A stretch of DNA of 64,000 nucleotides from Actinobacteria bacterium IMCC26207 (GCA_001025035.1 LCZK01000010.1:1-64000), one strand, 5' to 3'; positions 15,911 through 25,471 are shown, numbered from the stretch's first letter. The notes: generated by a model not told the origin, from the letters alone. Translations and numbers: made by a program.

Positions 15911-17277
15911 CCTCCTCCGAGTTGGAGATCGAATCGAAACTGCTTGCCGGCTGGGGGCGAACCTCTCCGACGCTTGCGGACTTGGTTCATGCACGCACGA
16001 GTGAGCAGGTCCTGCAGGCGGTTCAGGCTGCGAACGGTCGAGGAATCATCGCTCGAGGTCTTGGCCGCGGGTACGGGGACTGCGCTCAAAATGCGGGTGG
16101 ACTGGTACTCGATGGACCGGCACGATCCGGAATAATCGAGGTTGACCTAGAACGCTCGCAGGTGCGTGCACTGGCGGGAACCAGCCTGGACGAACTGATG
16201 AAGTGGTTTGTTCCGCTCGGCATGTTTGTGCCGGTGACCCCTGGGACGCGGTCAGTGACAGTGGGCGGAGCAATCGCTGCCGATATTCACGGAAAGAATC
16301 ATCACATCAAAGGCTCTTGGGGAAGCCATGTGCTGTCTCTTCGTTTGGTCGATGGGCTCGGAGCTATCCGTGAGCTCTCCCCCTCGCAAGAACCGGAGTT
16401 GTTCTGGGCAACGATCGGCGGCATGGGACTGACGGGCATTGTGGTGGACGCAACCATCCAGATGACGCCCATTGGGTCAAGCTTTGTGGTGGTCGACACC
16501 GACCGCACCGATGACCTTGATGGCGTCATGACGCTCATGCGAGAGGGTGATGAGTACTACGACTACTCAGTCGCTTGGATCGATCTGATTGCAACGGGTG
16601 AGAATATGGGGCGTTCGATTCTGGAGCGGGGACGCTTTGCTACTCGTGAAGAGGCGCTAGCCGCTGGCCGCGATGACCCCTATAAATATTCGCCGCATCA
16701 GCTGATTTCACCCCCGGACTTGTTTCCCTCTGGGCTTCTCAATCGACTCAGTATTCGTGCATTCAACGAGCTGTGGTATCGCAAGGCCCCGAAGCTGAAG
16801 CGTGACCACATCTCGAGCATCGAGGCATTCTTCCATCCTCTCGACATGATTGAGGATTGGAACCGGCTCTACGGGCAGCGCGGGTTTTTGCAATGGCAGT
16901 TTGCGGTTCCTGACGAGGCAACTGATGTGGTTCGAACCACAGTCGAGCGCCTTTCTGCTGCAGGAGCATCTTCGTTCCTTGCCGTGCTCAAGCGCTTTGG
17001 TCCGGGCAATATTGCACCTCTGTCCTTCCCAACTAAGGGTTGGACGCTGGCGCTCGATATTCCAGTTGCTGCCAACCTTGATCGCTTACTCGATGAGCTC
17101 GATGAGCTTGTGGTGGCCGCCGAGGGGCGGGTCTACTTGGCCAAAGACAGCCGAGTCCGCCCGGAACTAGTGCCCGAAATGTATCCGCGCCTTGATGAGT
17201 GGCGGCAGGTTCGTAACGCTGCAGACCCTGAGGGCAGGTTCTGCAGCGATATGAGTCGCAGACTGAACCTTATTTAG
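15907..17277 (+). CDS. dprE1: Decaprenylphosphoryl-beta-D-ribose oxidase
   Basis: An FAD enzyme that oxidises C2 of decaprenylphosphoryl ribose; DprE2 (not in the window) completes the epimerisation. Signatures are GWGRTSPT, the FAD-binding GRGYGDCAQN, DIHGKNHH, YGQRGFLQWQF and YLAKDSR. The protein is 456 residues. Counting from the C-terminus, the lysine of AKDSR (K413) aligns with Mycobacterium tuberculosis K418. Alanine 382 in GWTLALDIP takes the place of Cys387, the residue bound covalently by benzothiazinones. It converges with the first binding-protein gene, overlapping by 4 nt. Confidence 0.93.
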   Translation: MTSSELEIESKLLAGWGRTSPTLADLVHARTSEQVLQAVQAANGRGIIARGLGRGYGDCAQNAGGLVLDGPARSGIIEVDLERSQVRALAGTSLDELMKWFVPLGMFVPVTPGTRSVTVGGAIAADIHGKNHHIKGSWGSHVLSLRLVDGLGAIRELSPSQEPELFWATIGGMGLTGIVVDATIQMTPIGSSFVVVDTDRTDDLDGVMTLMREGDEYYDYSVAWIDLIATGENMGRSILERGRFATREEALAAGRDDPYKYSPHQLISPPDLFPSGLLNRLSIRAFNELWYRKAPKLKRDHISSIEAFFHPLDMIEDWNRLYGQRGFLQWQFAVPDEATDVVRTTVERLSAAGASSFLAVLKRFGPGNIAPLSFPTKGWTLALDIPVAANLDRLLDELDELVVAAEGRVYLAKDSRVRPELVPEMYPRLDEWRQVRNAADPEGRFCSDMSRRLNLI

Positions 17278-18815
17278 CCGCCAACCTCACTGGCGTACTG
17301 ATCCAAGGCCGCTTGGAACTCGGAGTTGGCAGTCTTGATCGTCGCGGTGACGTCACCACCACCTGTTGTGACCTTCTCGAGAGCTCCGCGTGTGATTGCG
17401 CGGAACTCGTTATACGGTCCAATCACTGGTCCGGGGAACTCGGGATCTAGGTTCACGAGACCATCTGAGGCAACCGAGAGCCATTGACCGCGCTGCGTGG
17501 CTGTGAATGCAGCAAGCAGGGCAGGGTCTTCACGTGCGGACTCTGATACTGGCAGGTACGAGCCTTCAAGAGTCCAGCGGACCTGCTGAGGGGTCTCGTT
17601 GAAGTACTTCATGAAGTCCCACGCGGCTGCAATCGATGCGTCATCTTCGCCGTTGACCATGTACCACCCTGCGCCACCGATCTGGCCAACTCCGGCTTCT
17701 TTTAGGCCGGGGTTGAGGCCGACTCCAATTTTGAGCGTGTCGAATTTGACTGCTGAGAGATCAATACCCAAGTTGGTAGCACCAACATCTTCATTCGTAA
17801 GCGTTCCCTCGATTGCTGCGTTCACCGAGGTGATTGCAGTGGAGGTATCAATCAGCATGGAGGAAGTCTGAAGCGCCATGGCGAAGAGTTGCCCAAATGA
17901 GTCCGAGTAGGGGACTGCTTTGAGTAGGCCATCCTTCTGCATGGATTGGAACCACTGAAAGACTTCGGTTGTTGGATCGCTGATTAGGTCTGACTCTGTA
18001 GCCAAGCTAGAGCGGCCGTTGCTGTTGTTGACCACGGGTTGCTCAATGCCAGCGAGGGCCTGCTCGAGGTACCAAGAGTCAACCCGTAAGACGAGTGGTT
18101 GCTCGACTCCGGGGATATTTGCCGCTTTAATTCTTTCCGCTGTGGCCCGCAGTTCAGCCAGGGTTTTGGGCAGCGCAGTTGGGGTCGAGTCCACTCCTGC
18201 AGCGGCCAAGTGAGCCTGATTGACGTAGAGCACGGGCTGGCTCACCGAGAATGCAGCAGGCCAGAGAACATCATCAACGGTGTAGCCACTGATGACGGCT
18301 GGGAGAATATTCTTGTAGATGGCGGCCGCTGAGTCATCGGCAGCGATGCAATCTTGGGCGGGAACGATTGACTCCGAATCAATCATGAACTGCGTAGTGG
18401 TGTCTTCGCTCAGCACAATATCGGGCAGCGAAGCCGGATCGCCGAGAGCGTCTTGGTACTTCTTCAGTAGTTCCTCGTAGGTCCCTTGAGCCTCTACTTG
18501 GAGCACCACTTTGGTCTGACTCTTGTTGTACGAGTCCGCAATGCTTTGAAGAGTCTTTGCAGTCAGTCCGATCCATGCATGCCAAATGGTGATCTTGACT
18601 GGCCCGGCGGCATCATCGAGCGCAGCAACGGGGCACAGCGAGGCATCGCCCTTGCTTGTGTTGCCTGACCCAGATTCACCGTCAAAGTTACTGCAGGCCA
18701 GCGCGAACAGAGCGAGCACTAGGAGCAGCGCTGCACCGAGTTGTGTTCGATGTTTGGGTCGGACCTGCCGAGGCGCCGAGGAACTGAGCGGGCGAGTAGT
18801 GGGCTGATTCTGCAT
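17274..18815 (-). CDS. ABC transporter substrate-binding lipoprotein 1 (sugar type)
   Basis: A family 1 extracellular solute-binding protein of 513 residues. The signal peptide ends in the lipobox LALAC. WHAWIGL, VEAQGTYEELLKKYQDAL and WDFMKYFN resemble UgpB/MalE-type proteins for glycerol-3-phosphate or oligosaccharides; the ligand is unknown. AGGAG 9 nt before ATG 18815 fixes the start. It is paralogous to the upstream binding protein and follows it by 151 nt. A hairpin (18849-18867) lies in the gap and may lower read-through. Confidence 0.88.
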   Translation of the reverse strand: MQNQPTTRPLSSSAPRQVRPKHRTQLGAALLLVLALFALACSNFDGESGSGNTSKGDASLCPVAALDDAAGPVKITIWHAWIGLTAKTLQSIADSYNKSQTKVVLQVEAQGTYEELLKKYQDALGDPASLPDIVLSEDTTTQFMIDSESIVPAQDCIAADDSAAAIYKNILPAVISGYTVDDVLWPAAFSVSQPVLYVNQAHLAAAGVDSTPTALPKTLAELRATAERIKAANIPGVEQPLVLRVDSWYLEQALAGIEQPVVNNSNGRSSLATESDLISDPTTEVFQWFQSMQKDGLLKAVPYSDSFGQLFAMALQTSSMLIDTSTAITSVNAAIEGTLTNEDVGATNLGIDLSAVKFDTLKIGVGLNPGLKEAGVGQIGGAGWYMVNGEDDASIAAAWDFMKYFNETPQQVRWTLEGSYLPVSESAREDPALLAAFTATQRGQWLSVASDGLVNLDPEFPGPVIGPYNEFRAITRGALEKVTTGGGDVTATIKTANSEFQAALDQYASEVGG

Positions 18816-18848
18816 CTGGCAGTTCTCCTGTGCTTGAGGCACCTCAGG

Positions 18849-18867
18849 GCCGTGTTTGATTCACGGC
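18849..18867 (-). terminator. Hairpin between the two binding-protein genes
   Basis: A perfect 6-bp stem, GCCGTG and CACGGC, with a 7-nt loop in the spacer. There is no T-run, so it could be a weak terminator or an mRNA-stabilising hairpin favouring expression of the upstream gene. Confidence 0.35.
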
Positions 18868-18966
18868 ACCTAGTAGCAAACCACCAAGTTAGTTGCCGGG
18901 CGGGCCGCGCATGCAGGTTCTGCGCAAACAGATGGTGAACTCTGCTTGCTAGGACTGACTTTGGGG

Positions 18967-20460
18967 CTAGCCGGCGACCTCTTTGGCATACGTATCCAGA
19001 TCTGACTGGAACTTTGTGTTGAACTCTGACAGCGCCGTTGCGGGGTCTTTCCCGCCAAGGACGACACCTTCGAGCATCGTGTGGATTCCAGATCGGTACT
19101 GGTTGTACGGCCCGATCACGGGGCCAGGAAAGTCTGGATCCAGGCCGAGCAACTGCTGGTTGGCAACGCCAAGCCACTTGCCGGCTGGGTCGTTGGCAAA
19201 GTAGTCCACGATGATTGGATCTTCTTGAACTGCGGTGGACACCGGCAAGTACGAGCCTTGCAAGGTCCAATCCACCTGAACTGGAGTTGAGTTGAAGAAC
19301 TTCATGAAGTCCCAACCGGCGGCGATCTTGGCATCTTCGGGCCCGGCCACTAGATAGGCGGCCGATCCCCAAACTGTCCCTTGGCCGGCTGCTTTCAAGC
19401 CGGGAACTAGCCCGACACCAAGGTCAAGGCCCGCAAGCGCAGCGCTATCTACTGAGCCTGCACCCTCGACTGCGTCGCCGGTATAGGAATTCTGGACGAT
19501 TGCGTTGACTGTCGTTATGGCCCGTGACCCGTCGATCAGAATCGAGGAACTCTGGTTTCCCATTGCCAAGAACTGGTCGATTCCCGCTGCATACGGGTAG
19601 GCCTTGAGGAGGCCGTCCTGTTGCATCCCTTGCATCCAGTCAAGGATTTCGGTGGTGTACTCGTTCTTCATTTCGGATTTCGTTGCACGCCCCTTGTGGC
19701 CGTTGCCCTGGTCAACAATTTCTTGCTGTACGCCAGTGAGCCAGTTTTCGGGGTACCAGCCGTACAGTTCCATGACCACTGGGAACTCCACGCCGGGAAT
19801 CTGTGCGGCCTTGATCTTTTCGGCCGCGGTACGCACTTCGTCCAGAGTGGTGGGAAGTGCTGTTGGGCTTAGCCCTGCTGCAGCTAGGTGAGCATTGTTG
19901 ACATACATGATGGGCATAGAGACGCCAAAGGCCCCAGGCCAGAGTTGGCCCTGAGAGCTAAAGGCGTTCCTTACAGCCGGGAGGAGTTCCTTGTAGAACT
20001 GCCCAGCGGCAGGGTCGGCTGCGATGCAGTCAGCGGCAGGAATGACAGAACCGGAATCAATCATGAATTGCAAGGTGGTGTCCTCGGCGAAGACAAGGTC
20101 GGGGAGTGTGGAAGGGTCGCCGAGGCTCTCCTCGTATTTCTTGAGGAGCTCTTCATAGGTACCCTGAGCTTCAACTGAGACCCGCACCTCGGATTGTGAC
20201 GCGTTATAGGCCGTTGCAGCCTTTTCGAGGGATTCCTTGGTCAGAGCGTTATACGGGTGCCAAACCGTCAGCTCAACTGGCTTGCTAGCCGAATCAAGGG
20301 CCTTGACGGGGCAGTTGGCGGGATTCGCCTCTAATGCTGTCGTGCTGCTCTGGTCACTCGTAGCGGATTCGCTCGCTCCGTCGGACCCGCTGCTACATGA
20401 CACACTGAGAACTGCCAAAACTGCTATCGCAATGGCTGGGCGAATCAGGTTGTTTTTCAT
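18967..20460 (-). CDS. ABC transporter substrate-binding lipoprotein 2 (sugar type)
   Basis: 497 residues, closely similar to the downstream binding protein along its whole length. Shared segments include VEAQGTYEELLKKY, the EDTT(T/L)QFMIDS region, YVN(Q/N)AHLAAAG and FPGPVIGPYN. The signal peptide ends in the lipobox LSVSC. AAGGGA precedes ATG 20460. It follows the permease genes, so the order is ATPase, permease, permease, binding protein, binding protein. Two binding proteins on one permease pair may widen the ligand range. Confidence 0.88.
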   Translation of the reverse strand: MKNNLIRPAIAIAVLAVLSVSCSSGSDGASESATSDQSSTTALEANPANCPVKALDSASKPVELTVWHPYNALTKESLEKAATAYNASQSEVRVSVEAQGTYEELLKKYEESLGDPSTLPDLVFAEDTTLQFMIDSGSVIPAADCIAADPAAGQFYKELLPAVRNAFSSQGQLWPGAFGVSMPIMYVNNAHLAAAGLSPTALPTTLDEVRTAAEKIKAAQIPGVEFPVVMELYGWYPENWLTGVQQEIVDQGNGHKGRATKSEMKNEYTTEILDWMQGMQQDGLLKAYPYAAGIDQFLAMGNQSSSILIDGSRAITTVNAIVQNSYTGDAVEGAGSVDSAALAGLDLGVGLVPGLKAAGQGTVWGSAAYLVAGPEDAKIAAGWDFMKFFNSTPVQVDWTLQGSYLPVSTAVQEDPIIVDYFANDPAGKWLGVANQQLLGLDPDFPGPVIGPYNQYRSGIHTMLEGVVLGGKDPATALSEFNTKFQSDLDTYAKEVAG

Positions 20461-20552
20461 AATTCCCTTAGGGGTAGGGGATGGTGTGAGATCCTGCGTA
20501 AGAAGTAGTCGGCGTAAAAAGTAATCTGCCAAGTCAGAACAGGGCGACTTAC

Positions 20553-21506
20553 TCAGCCTTTGACTGCTCCGGCAGTCAGGCCACGAACAATTTGCCGCTG
20601 GAAGAAGATGAGCAGTGCGAGCAGCGGTAGGGAAGCCACGATAGCGGCAGCAAATCCCAAGTTCAGTTCACCTGGATTTTCTGAACCAATGGTGCGCAAA
20701 GCGACCTGAACCGTTTGCCAAGCTCCGCGATCTGTTGCGAATCGAGGCCAGACGTACTGATTCCAAGCGCCAAGGAATGCAATCACGATAAAGCTGCCAA
20801 TAATGGCCTTACTCATGGGCATGGCGACTTTGAACAGAAAGCGCAGGTGGCCGTAGCCGTCGAGCTCAGAGGCATCTCGCAGGTCTCTTGGAATGCCTAA
20901 AAACCCTTGGCGAATCAGGAAAATACCGATTGCGGTGACAAGGAACGGAAAGGTCAAACCAGGTACCGAGTTGAGTAGGTGCAGCTTGCGAATGATTTCC
21001 ACATTCGCAATCAGGGTGACTTCAATCGGTAGCAGCAAGGTTCCGATGACCAGAACAAAAGCCAGCTTCTTCAAGGGGAATTCAAGAAAGGCAAAGGCAT
21101 AGGCAGCTAGAACAGAGGTGAGTACTTGCGCAATCACGATCACGAACGTGACCACGAAGGACAGCCCCATAGAGCGCCCCAGGCTCGCTTGGCCGAATGC
21201 CCGATTGAATACATCCCACTCAATCGAGACGGGGTACAGAGGTTGGCCCGCAGATATGTATTTGAGCGGGCTGGACAGTGCACGTAACAACAACATGTAG
21301 ATCGGGAACAGCACGATCACAGAGAGCGCTGTCAGCACCAGATAGGTGGTGGTGGTGGCGACTGCGTTGCGCAACCCACTGCGCGGCGACTGTACGGCTT
21401 TGTCGTTGTCATAGGGTGCCGGGACGAGCGGGTCAACAATCTTCTCGGCTGTTTGGTTCAAGCGATTCTGCTCGTTCGCCGCTGAGACCGTGGGGTCAGT
21501 CGCCAT
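20553..21506 (-). CDS. ABC sugar transporter permease, MalG/UgpE type
   Basis: An inner-membrane permease of 317 residues with six predicted transmembrane helices after a hydrophilic N-terminus. The ATPase-coupling EAA loop is visible as RDASELDGYGHLRFLFKVAMP. ATG 21506 lies inside the end of the first permease gene (11-nt overlap). Together with the preceding permease it would form the channel used by the two binding lipoproteins. Confidence 0.9.
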   Translation of the reverse strand: MATDPTVSAANEQNRLNQTAEKIVDPLVPAPYDNDKAVQSPRSGLRNAVATTTTYLVLTALSVIVLFPIYMLLLRALSSPLKYISAGQPLYPVSIEWDVFNRAFGQASLGRSMGLSFVVTFVIVIAQVLTSVLAAYAFAFLEFPLKKLAFVLVIGTLLLPIEVTLIANVEIIRKLHLLNSVPGLTFPFLVTAIGIFLIRQGFLGIPRDLRDASELDGYGHLRFLFKVAMPMSKAIIGSFIVIAFLGAWNQYVWPRFATDRGAWQTVQVALRTIGSENPGELNLGFAAAIVASLPLLALLIFFQRQIVRGLTAGAVKG

Positions 21507-22452
21507 AGTGCACCCGCTTCGACATGATCGAGTATTGCGCCCCGGCCACAATTGCGGTCAGAACAAAAAGGCCAAGAGAGTAGGAGGCTCGAACGCCGAG
21601 CGGTCTTATGCCGCGCGGGTCCGCAATCTTGAACAGCAGGGTTTCTGTTGCTCCGCTCGGTCCACCACCGGTCAGAATCTCGATCTGCGCAAAGGCCTGC
21701 AGTGCACTGACGACAAGCACGATTCCCAAAAAGAGAAGCGCCGGCGAAATGAGCGGCACGGTGATTCGCCAGAACCTTCGGATTGCTCCGTAGCCATCGA
21801 GGGTCGCTGCCTCAATGAGTTCATCCGGGACAGTCTGTAGTGCTGCGAGTACCACGATGAAGGTCAGGCCTAGGTTCTGCCAGACAGAGGAGAGCGAGAC
21901 GGCAAACAGTGCCGAGGTCGGGTTGCGCAGGCTCAGCCATGGGACATTCTTGAAGTAGCCAATCTCTGGGTTTACCAAGGTGATGAACACCACTGAGGCA
22001 ACCGCTACTGAGGACGCAACAGTGGAAGAGAAGATCGTCTGAAAGACTTTGATTCCCTTCAGGCGGCGGTGAGTTGAGACAGCGAGCATCACTCCAAGCA
22101 GCAACCCCAACGGCACGGTGTACAACATGTAGAGCCCAGAGTGAGTCAGCCCGCTAATAAAGTCGTTGCTTGTCAGTGACGCTTTGAGTTGTTCTAGCCC
22201 CACATAGCTAGCCGGTTTATTTCGGAATCTTGATTGCGTATGTGTGGCGTACCAGAACAAGCGGTAGAGCGGGTAGTAGGCAAAGACGCCGAAAATGATC
22301 AGGGCCGGAAGCAAGAAGAGATAGGCAAGACCTGCGTCTCGGACCTTGTTGCCGAAGCGTCGAGTCTGAGCCTTGGCAGGGGCTGAAACCGTGGTTACCT
22401 GCGCTGACTCACCTTGTGCTTGTTCGGTGGGGTTGAGCGGTGATGTGTTCAA
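21496..22452 (-). CDS. ABC sugar transporter permease, MalF/UgpA type
   Basis: 318 residues. A hydrophilic N-terminal arm of about 35 residues is followed by six or seven hydrophobic segments. The EAA loop reads ELIEAATLDGYGAIRRFWRITVPL. ATG 22452 overlaps the stop of the ATPase gene by 4 nt. It is the partner of the second permease; the pair resembles UgpA/UgpE and MalF/MalG heterodimers. Confidence 0.9.
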   Translation of the reverse strand: MNTSPLNPTEQAQGESAQVTTVSAPAKAQTRRFGNKVRDAGLAYLFLLPALIIFGVFAYYPLYRLFWYATHTQSRFRNKPASYVGLEQLKASLTSNDFISGLTHSGLYMLYTVPLGLLLGVMLAVSTHRRLKGIKVFQTIFSSTVASSVAVASVVFITLVNPEIGYFKNVPWLSLRNPTSALFAVSLSSVWQNLGLTFIVVLAALQTVPDELIEAATLDGYGAIRRFWRITVPLISPALLFLGIVLVVSALQAFAQIEILTGGGPSGATETLLFKIADPRGIRPLGVRASYSLGLFVLTAIVAGAQYSIMSKRVHYGD

Positions 22453-23546
22453 TTGAGTCGCTCAGTCGAGACGGGGTCGAACAAGTGCACTTCAGCGGGG
22501 TCAGCATGCAAAGACACTGCTTGACCAATGGCTAGAGGAGGGGCATCGTTCGGCTGGCGAACGGTCATCTGGGTGGCACCAACTGTACAAATCACATGAC
22601 GCTCATGGCCCAGCAACTCAATGTTTTGGATTGTTGCTCGTACTGCACCGGGTGCATCGACTGGGTCCGTCGCATGCAGGTGTTCCGGGCGGATTCCCAA
22701 GACCAATTCCGTACCGGGTTGGGCCGAGCCGGGGTGGCCGATCGCCAGAGTTCCCTCGGCTGTCAGCACTGAAGCCGCTGCATTCTCGGTGGCCCCTTGA
22801 AGTGTGCCGAGAATGGTGTTCATAGGTGGGCTGCCAATAAAGCTGGCTACAAACAAGTTGGCAGGCTTCTCGTAGACATCCTGTGGGGCGCCCACCTGTT
22901 GGATTCTTCCGTCACTAATGACAGCAATTCGATCGGCCATGGTCATGGCTTCGACTTGGTCGTGGGTGACGTAGACGAAGGTGGTTCCCAAGCGACGGTG
23001 CAGGTCCACGAGTTCGAGGCGAGTCTGGGTGCGCAGCTTGGCGTCGAGGTTGGAGAGCGGTTCATCCATCAAGAACACCTCGGGGCGTCGCACAATGGCT
23101 CGGGCCAAGGCCACCCGCTGCCGTTGACCACCCGAGAGTTCTCCAGGCTTGCGGGCGAGGTACTCGGTTAGGCCAAGGGTTTCGGCTGCCTCGTGGACTC
23201 GCCGGGTGCGCTCGGTTGCATCTACCTTCGCCCGCTTATTTGCAACGAGGGGCGATTCAATATTGTTCTCGACTGACATATGGGGATAGAGCGCGTAGCT
23301 CTGAAAGACCATCGCTATGTCTCGCTCGCGGGGCGGAATATGGTTCACGACTCGCTCGCCAATGGTCAGGATTCCACTCGAAATCTCTTCGAGTCCTGCG
23401 ATCATTCGCAGTGCCGTTGACTTGCCGCAACCTGACGGTCCGAGCAACACCATGAACTCACCGTCGGCAATCTGCAACGAGAACTCGTCAACAGCAACGG
23501 TGTCTCCAAATTTTTTGGTGACTTGGTCAAAGGCGACAGCGCTCAT
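22449..23546 (-). CDS. ugpC: ABC transporter ATP-binding protein, UgpC/MsmK type
   Basis: 365 residues with all ABC motifs: Walker A GPSGCGKST, signature LSGGQRQRVALARA, Walker B VFLMDEPLSNLDAKLR, and H-loop YVTHDQVEAMTMADR. The C-terminal TOBE-like regulatory domain begins near residue 235. This type often serves several sugar permeases. ATG 23546 is chosen because the domain starts there (AFDQVTKKFGD); the frame extends to 23651 without homology. It appears to be the first gene of the transporter operon. Confidence 0.93.
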   Translation of the reverse strand: MSAVAFDQVTKKFGDTVAVDEFSLQIADGEFMVLLGPSGCGKSTALRMIAGLEEISSGILTIGERVVNHIPPRERDIAMVFQSYALYPHMSVENNIESPLVANKRAKVDATERTRRVHEAAETLGLTEYLARKPGELSGGQRQRVALARAIVRRPEVFLMDEPLSNLDAKLRTQTRLELVDLHRRLGTTFVYVTHDQVEAMTMADRIAVISDGRIQQVGAPQDVYEKPANLFVASFIGSPPMNTILGTLQGATENAAASVLTAEGTLAIGHPGSAQPGTELVLGIRPEHLHATDPVDAPGAVRATIQNIELLGHERHVICTVGATQMTVRQPNDAPPLAIGQAVSLHADPAEVHLFDPVSTERLN

Positions 23547-23683
23547 GAGTCTCAGCCTTGCATGTTGTTGCGGAAACGTGACGGGGTGGGGACGAGTCGT
23601 ACAGGAGCAGTACTCCTGAACAGCCCTACTTCTACACCAAGCTAGATCCAAGCCGAGCGGGAGTTGGCCACCTTAGGAATTGT

Positions 23684-24583
23684 TCACTCAATAATTACTC
23701 TGCCCTGTCGAATGGAGTGCAGAACCTGAGTGATATTTTCCGAGATCTGATCGGCGCCAAGGCGCCGAAGCGTCCGAAGTACTGCATCGGGGTCTGGAAT
23801 CGCACTCGTCACCCAACGACCAAACATGGTTGCGTCCATCCACTCTGCTTCTTCTGGTGCAAGAGCCGTCGCTTGAAATTCCCCAACTGCCGCTCGCTGT
23901 CGCATGCGCTCCCAATTGAGTTGGCCCGCAGCGCGAAACGTGGCCTCGGTAATGGTCTCGATTGAGGGTGCAACGGGGCCGAGCCCTGGCTCTCCCGGTT
24001 CGCCGGGGTGAAGTGCAACGGCTGAGTCCCAGTCGAGATCGTCCAGACTCATGGCCCTCTGCAGAAGATCGTTCAGCCACAGTCCGACTACGAGTTCCCC
24101 TAAGCAGGGAGCAGTTCCGAGCGAGGGGAGGCCGAGCATGCGATGAAGGCAGTCGGTCAGAAGCCCCTGAGCGGGATGTATTGGATCTTCGGTGGATTCG
24201 GGGAGTGACTGCTCCGAGAGTGTGTTGCCCAGTGGCTCAGTCAACATGTTTCCGTCAATGAAGAGTTGGGTGCAGGTTTCGCCTGAGCGGGTCACGACAA
24301 CGCGGACTCGCGCATCGATGCTGAGTACCTCGTGCGTTTCTGGGTGAGTCGCCCTACCGCTGAGCAAGATGCCAACTGCCTGCCAGGAATCAGGCAAATA
24401 CATGCCGAAGAGTCCGGCCCCGGGAGTGCGGGAATCTTCTGGAAAGGGCGCAACGTGCACACTCAGGAACTCAGGGTTGGGCTCGAATCCATACAGCATG
24501 AATTCTTCCTCAAGCGAGATCAACTCGATGTAATCGCGTGCGCTTGCCATATTGCCAAGCTGGTGAATGCTGGATCGGTGCAT
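23684..24583 (-). CDS. Unknown conserved-looking acidic protein
   Basis: 299 residues; family not recognised. It has no signal peptide or membrane segment and is rich in Leu, Glu and Pro. It contains an HPETHEVLSIDARVRVVVTRSGE strand-rich segment (about residues 75-100) and helical stretches near the C-terminus. ATG 24583 is chosen because AGGGGA lies just upstream; the open frame reaches 24772 but then overlaps the exonuclease gene. It lies downstream of the exonuclease on the same strand, so they may be co-transcribed. Confidence 0.6.
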   Translation of the reverse strand: MHRSSIHQLGNMASARDYIELISLEEEFMLYGFEPNPEFLSVHVAPFPEDSRTPGAGLFGMYLPDSWQAVGILLSGRATHPETHEVLSIDARVRVVVTRSGETCTQLFIDGNMLTEPLGNTLSEQSLPESTEDPIHPAQGLLTDCLHRMLGLPSLGTAPCLGELVVGLWLNDLLQRAMSLDDLDWDSAVALHPGEPGEPGLGPVAPSIETITEATFRAAGQLNWERMRQRAAVGEFQATALAPEEAEWMDATMFGRWVTSAIPDPDAVLRTLRRLGADQISENITQVLHSIRQGRVIIE

Positions 24584-24744
24584 GGGTCCCCTAGAGATGC
24601 CGCTGTTCGAGGCCCATGGGGTGGGTCTAACCCTGCAGAGCCAGCCTGACAGAAATCGCTGCCAAGCTGAAGTGCTGGACGAGGGGAGGAGTCCCCGCAC
24701 ATCTACCGCTAGAGCCTGTGAGCCGCGATCGAGCTTGTGAGCAG

Positions 24745-25353
24745 TCAGCGCGCAGGCACAAAATGATCGCAAGACTCGTACGCGAGCGGCATGCGTCGCG
24801 CCACGAGTTCTCTGGCGAGGCGCGCATCGCTAGCTACGTATTCCTGCATTTCACGATCGCTGAGTAAGTGGATCTGAGTGCGATCAACCTCGACTGGCTC
24901 TAATCCGAGCATGCGGGACAGGGACTTCAGACCGCAGGAGATCTTGAATTGTCGGCCCAAGTCTGAGCGGTAGAGCTGATAGCCATCCAGATGGCGATGC
25001 TCGCCCCAGCTGCAGGTGTATGGACGATGGTGGCGGCCCCTTGACCAACCCGTGGGCTCAAGCGGCCCAAACCGCAGCCCCAGCGGCACTCCTGCTTGGG
25101 CGGCGCGCTCTGCGATGAATGGCATGTCGAAGGAGTTGCCATTCCAAGTGATGAGCACCCCTGGACTGAGAGAGGAAATGAGTTCCTCAAGGTCCCTCAG
25201 AATGTTCAGTTCCTCACCGAGCAGAACGAAGTCTTCTTCGTCTGTTGACACCGCCACTGCGACGATAGCGGCCACTCTGGCATCGAGACCGTTGATAGTT
25301 GTGTCGGTCTCTATATCCAGGCCGTACCACTGTGAGGGTGGGGGAGCGCTCAT
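24745..25353 (-). CDS. DEDD-family 3'-5' exonuclease domain protein
   Basis: 202 residues forming an RNase H-like exonuclease domain of DnaQ/PolB type. Exo I is YGLDIETDT, Exo II is TWNGNSFDMPFI, and Exo III lies in MQEYVASDARLA; the Tyr four residues before the last Asp marks the DEDDy subtype. There is no polymerase domain, so it is a free-standing nuclease. ATG 25353 is chosen because TACCAT lies 7 nt upstream, consistent with a leaderless start; ATG 25362 is possible. Its DNA or RNA substrate is unknown. Confidence 0.82.
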   Translation of the reverse strand: MSAPPPSQWYGLDIETDTTINGLDARVAAIVAVAVSTDEEDFVLLGEELNILRDLEELISSLSPGVLITWNGNSFDMPFIAERAAQAGVPLGLRFGPLEPTGWSRGRHHRPYTCSWGEHRHLDGYQLYRSDLGRQFKISCGLKSLSRMLGLEPVEVDRTQIHLLSDREMQEYVASDARLARELVARRMPLAYESCDHFVPAR

Positions 25354-25437
25354 GATGACCATGGTAGAGGTGCACTGAGACACGGAACTCTTCCTCCTCT
25401 CTCAGGGCATTGCCCTAGGCAGCAAGAGTCGGCCCGG

Positions 25438-25443
25438 TACGAT
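25438..25443 (+). promoter_or_regulatory. -10 element of metG
   Basis: TACGAT lies within the string GGCCCGGTACGAT that also precedes the gene at 9808. The hexamer ends 28 nt before GTG 25472, and GGAG follows at 25463-25466. Confidence 0.45.
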
Positions 25444-25471
25444 CGGAGCTGCAAACCACTCTGGAGCTTCT

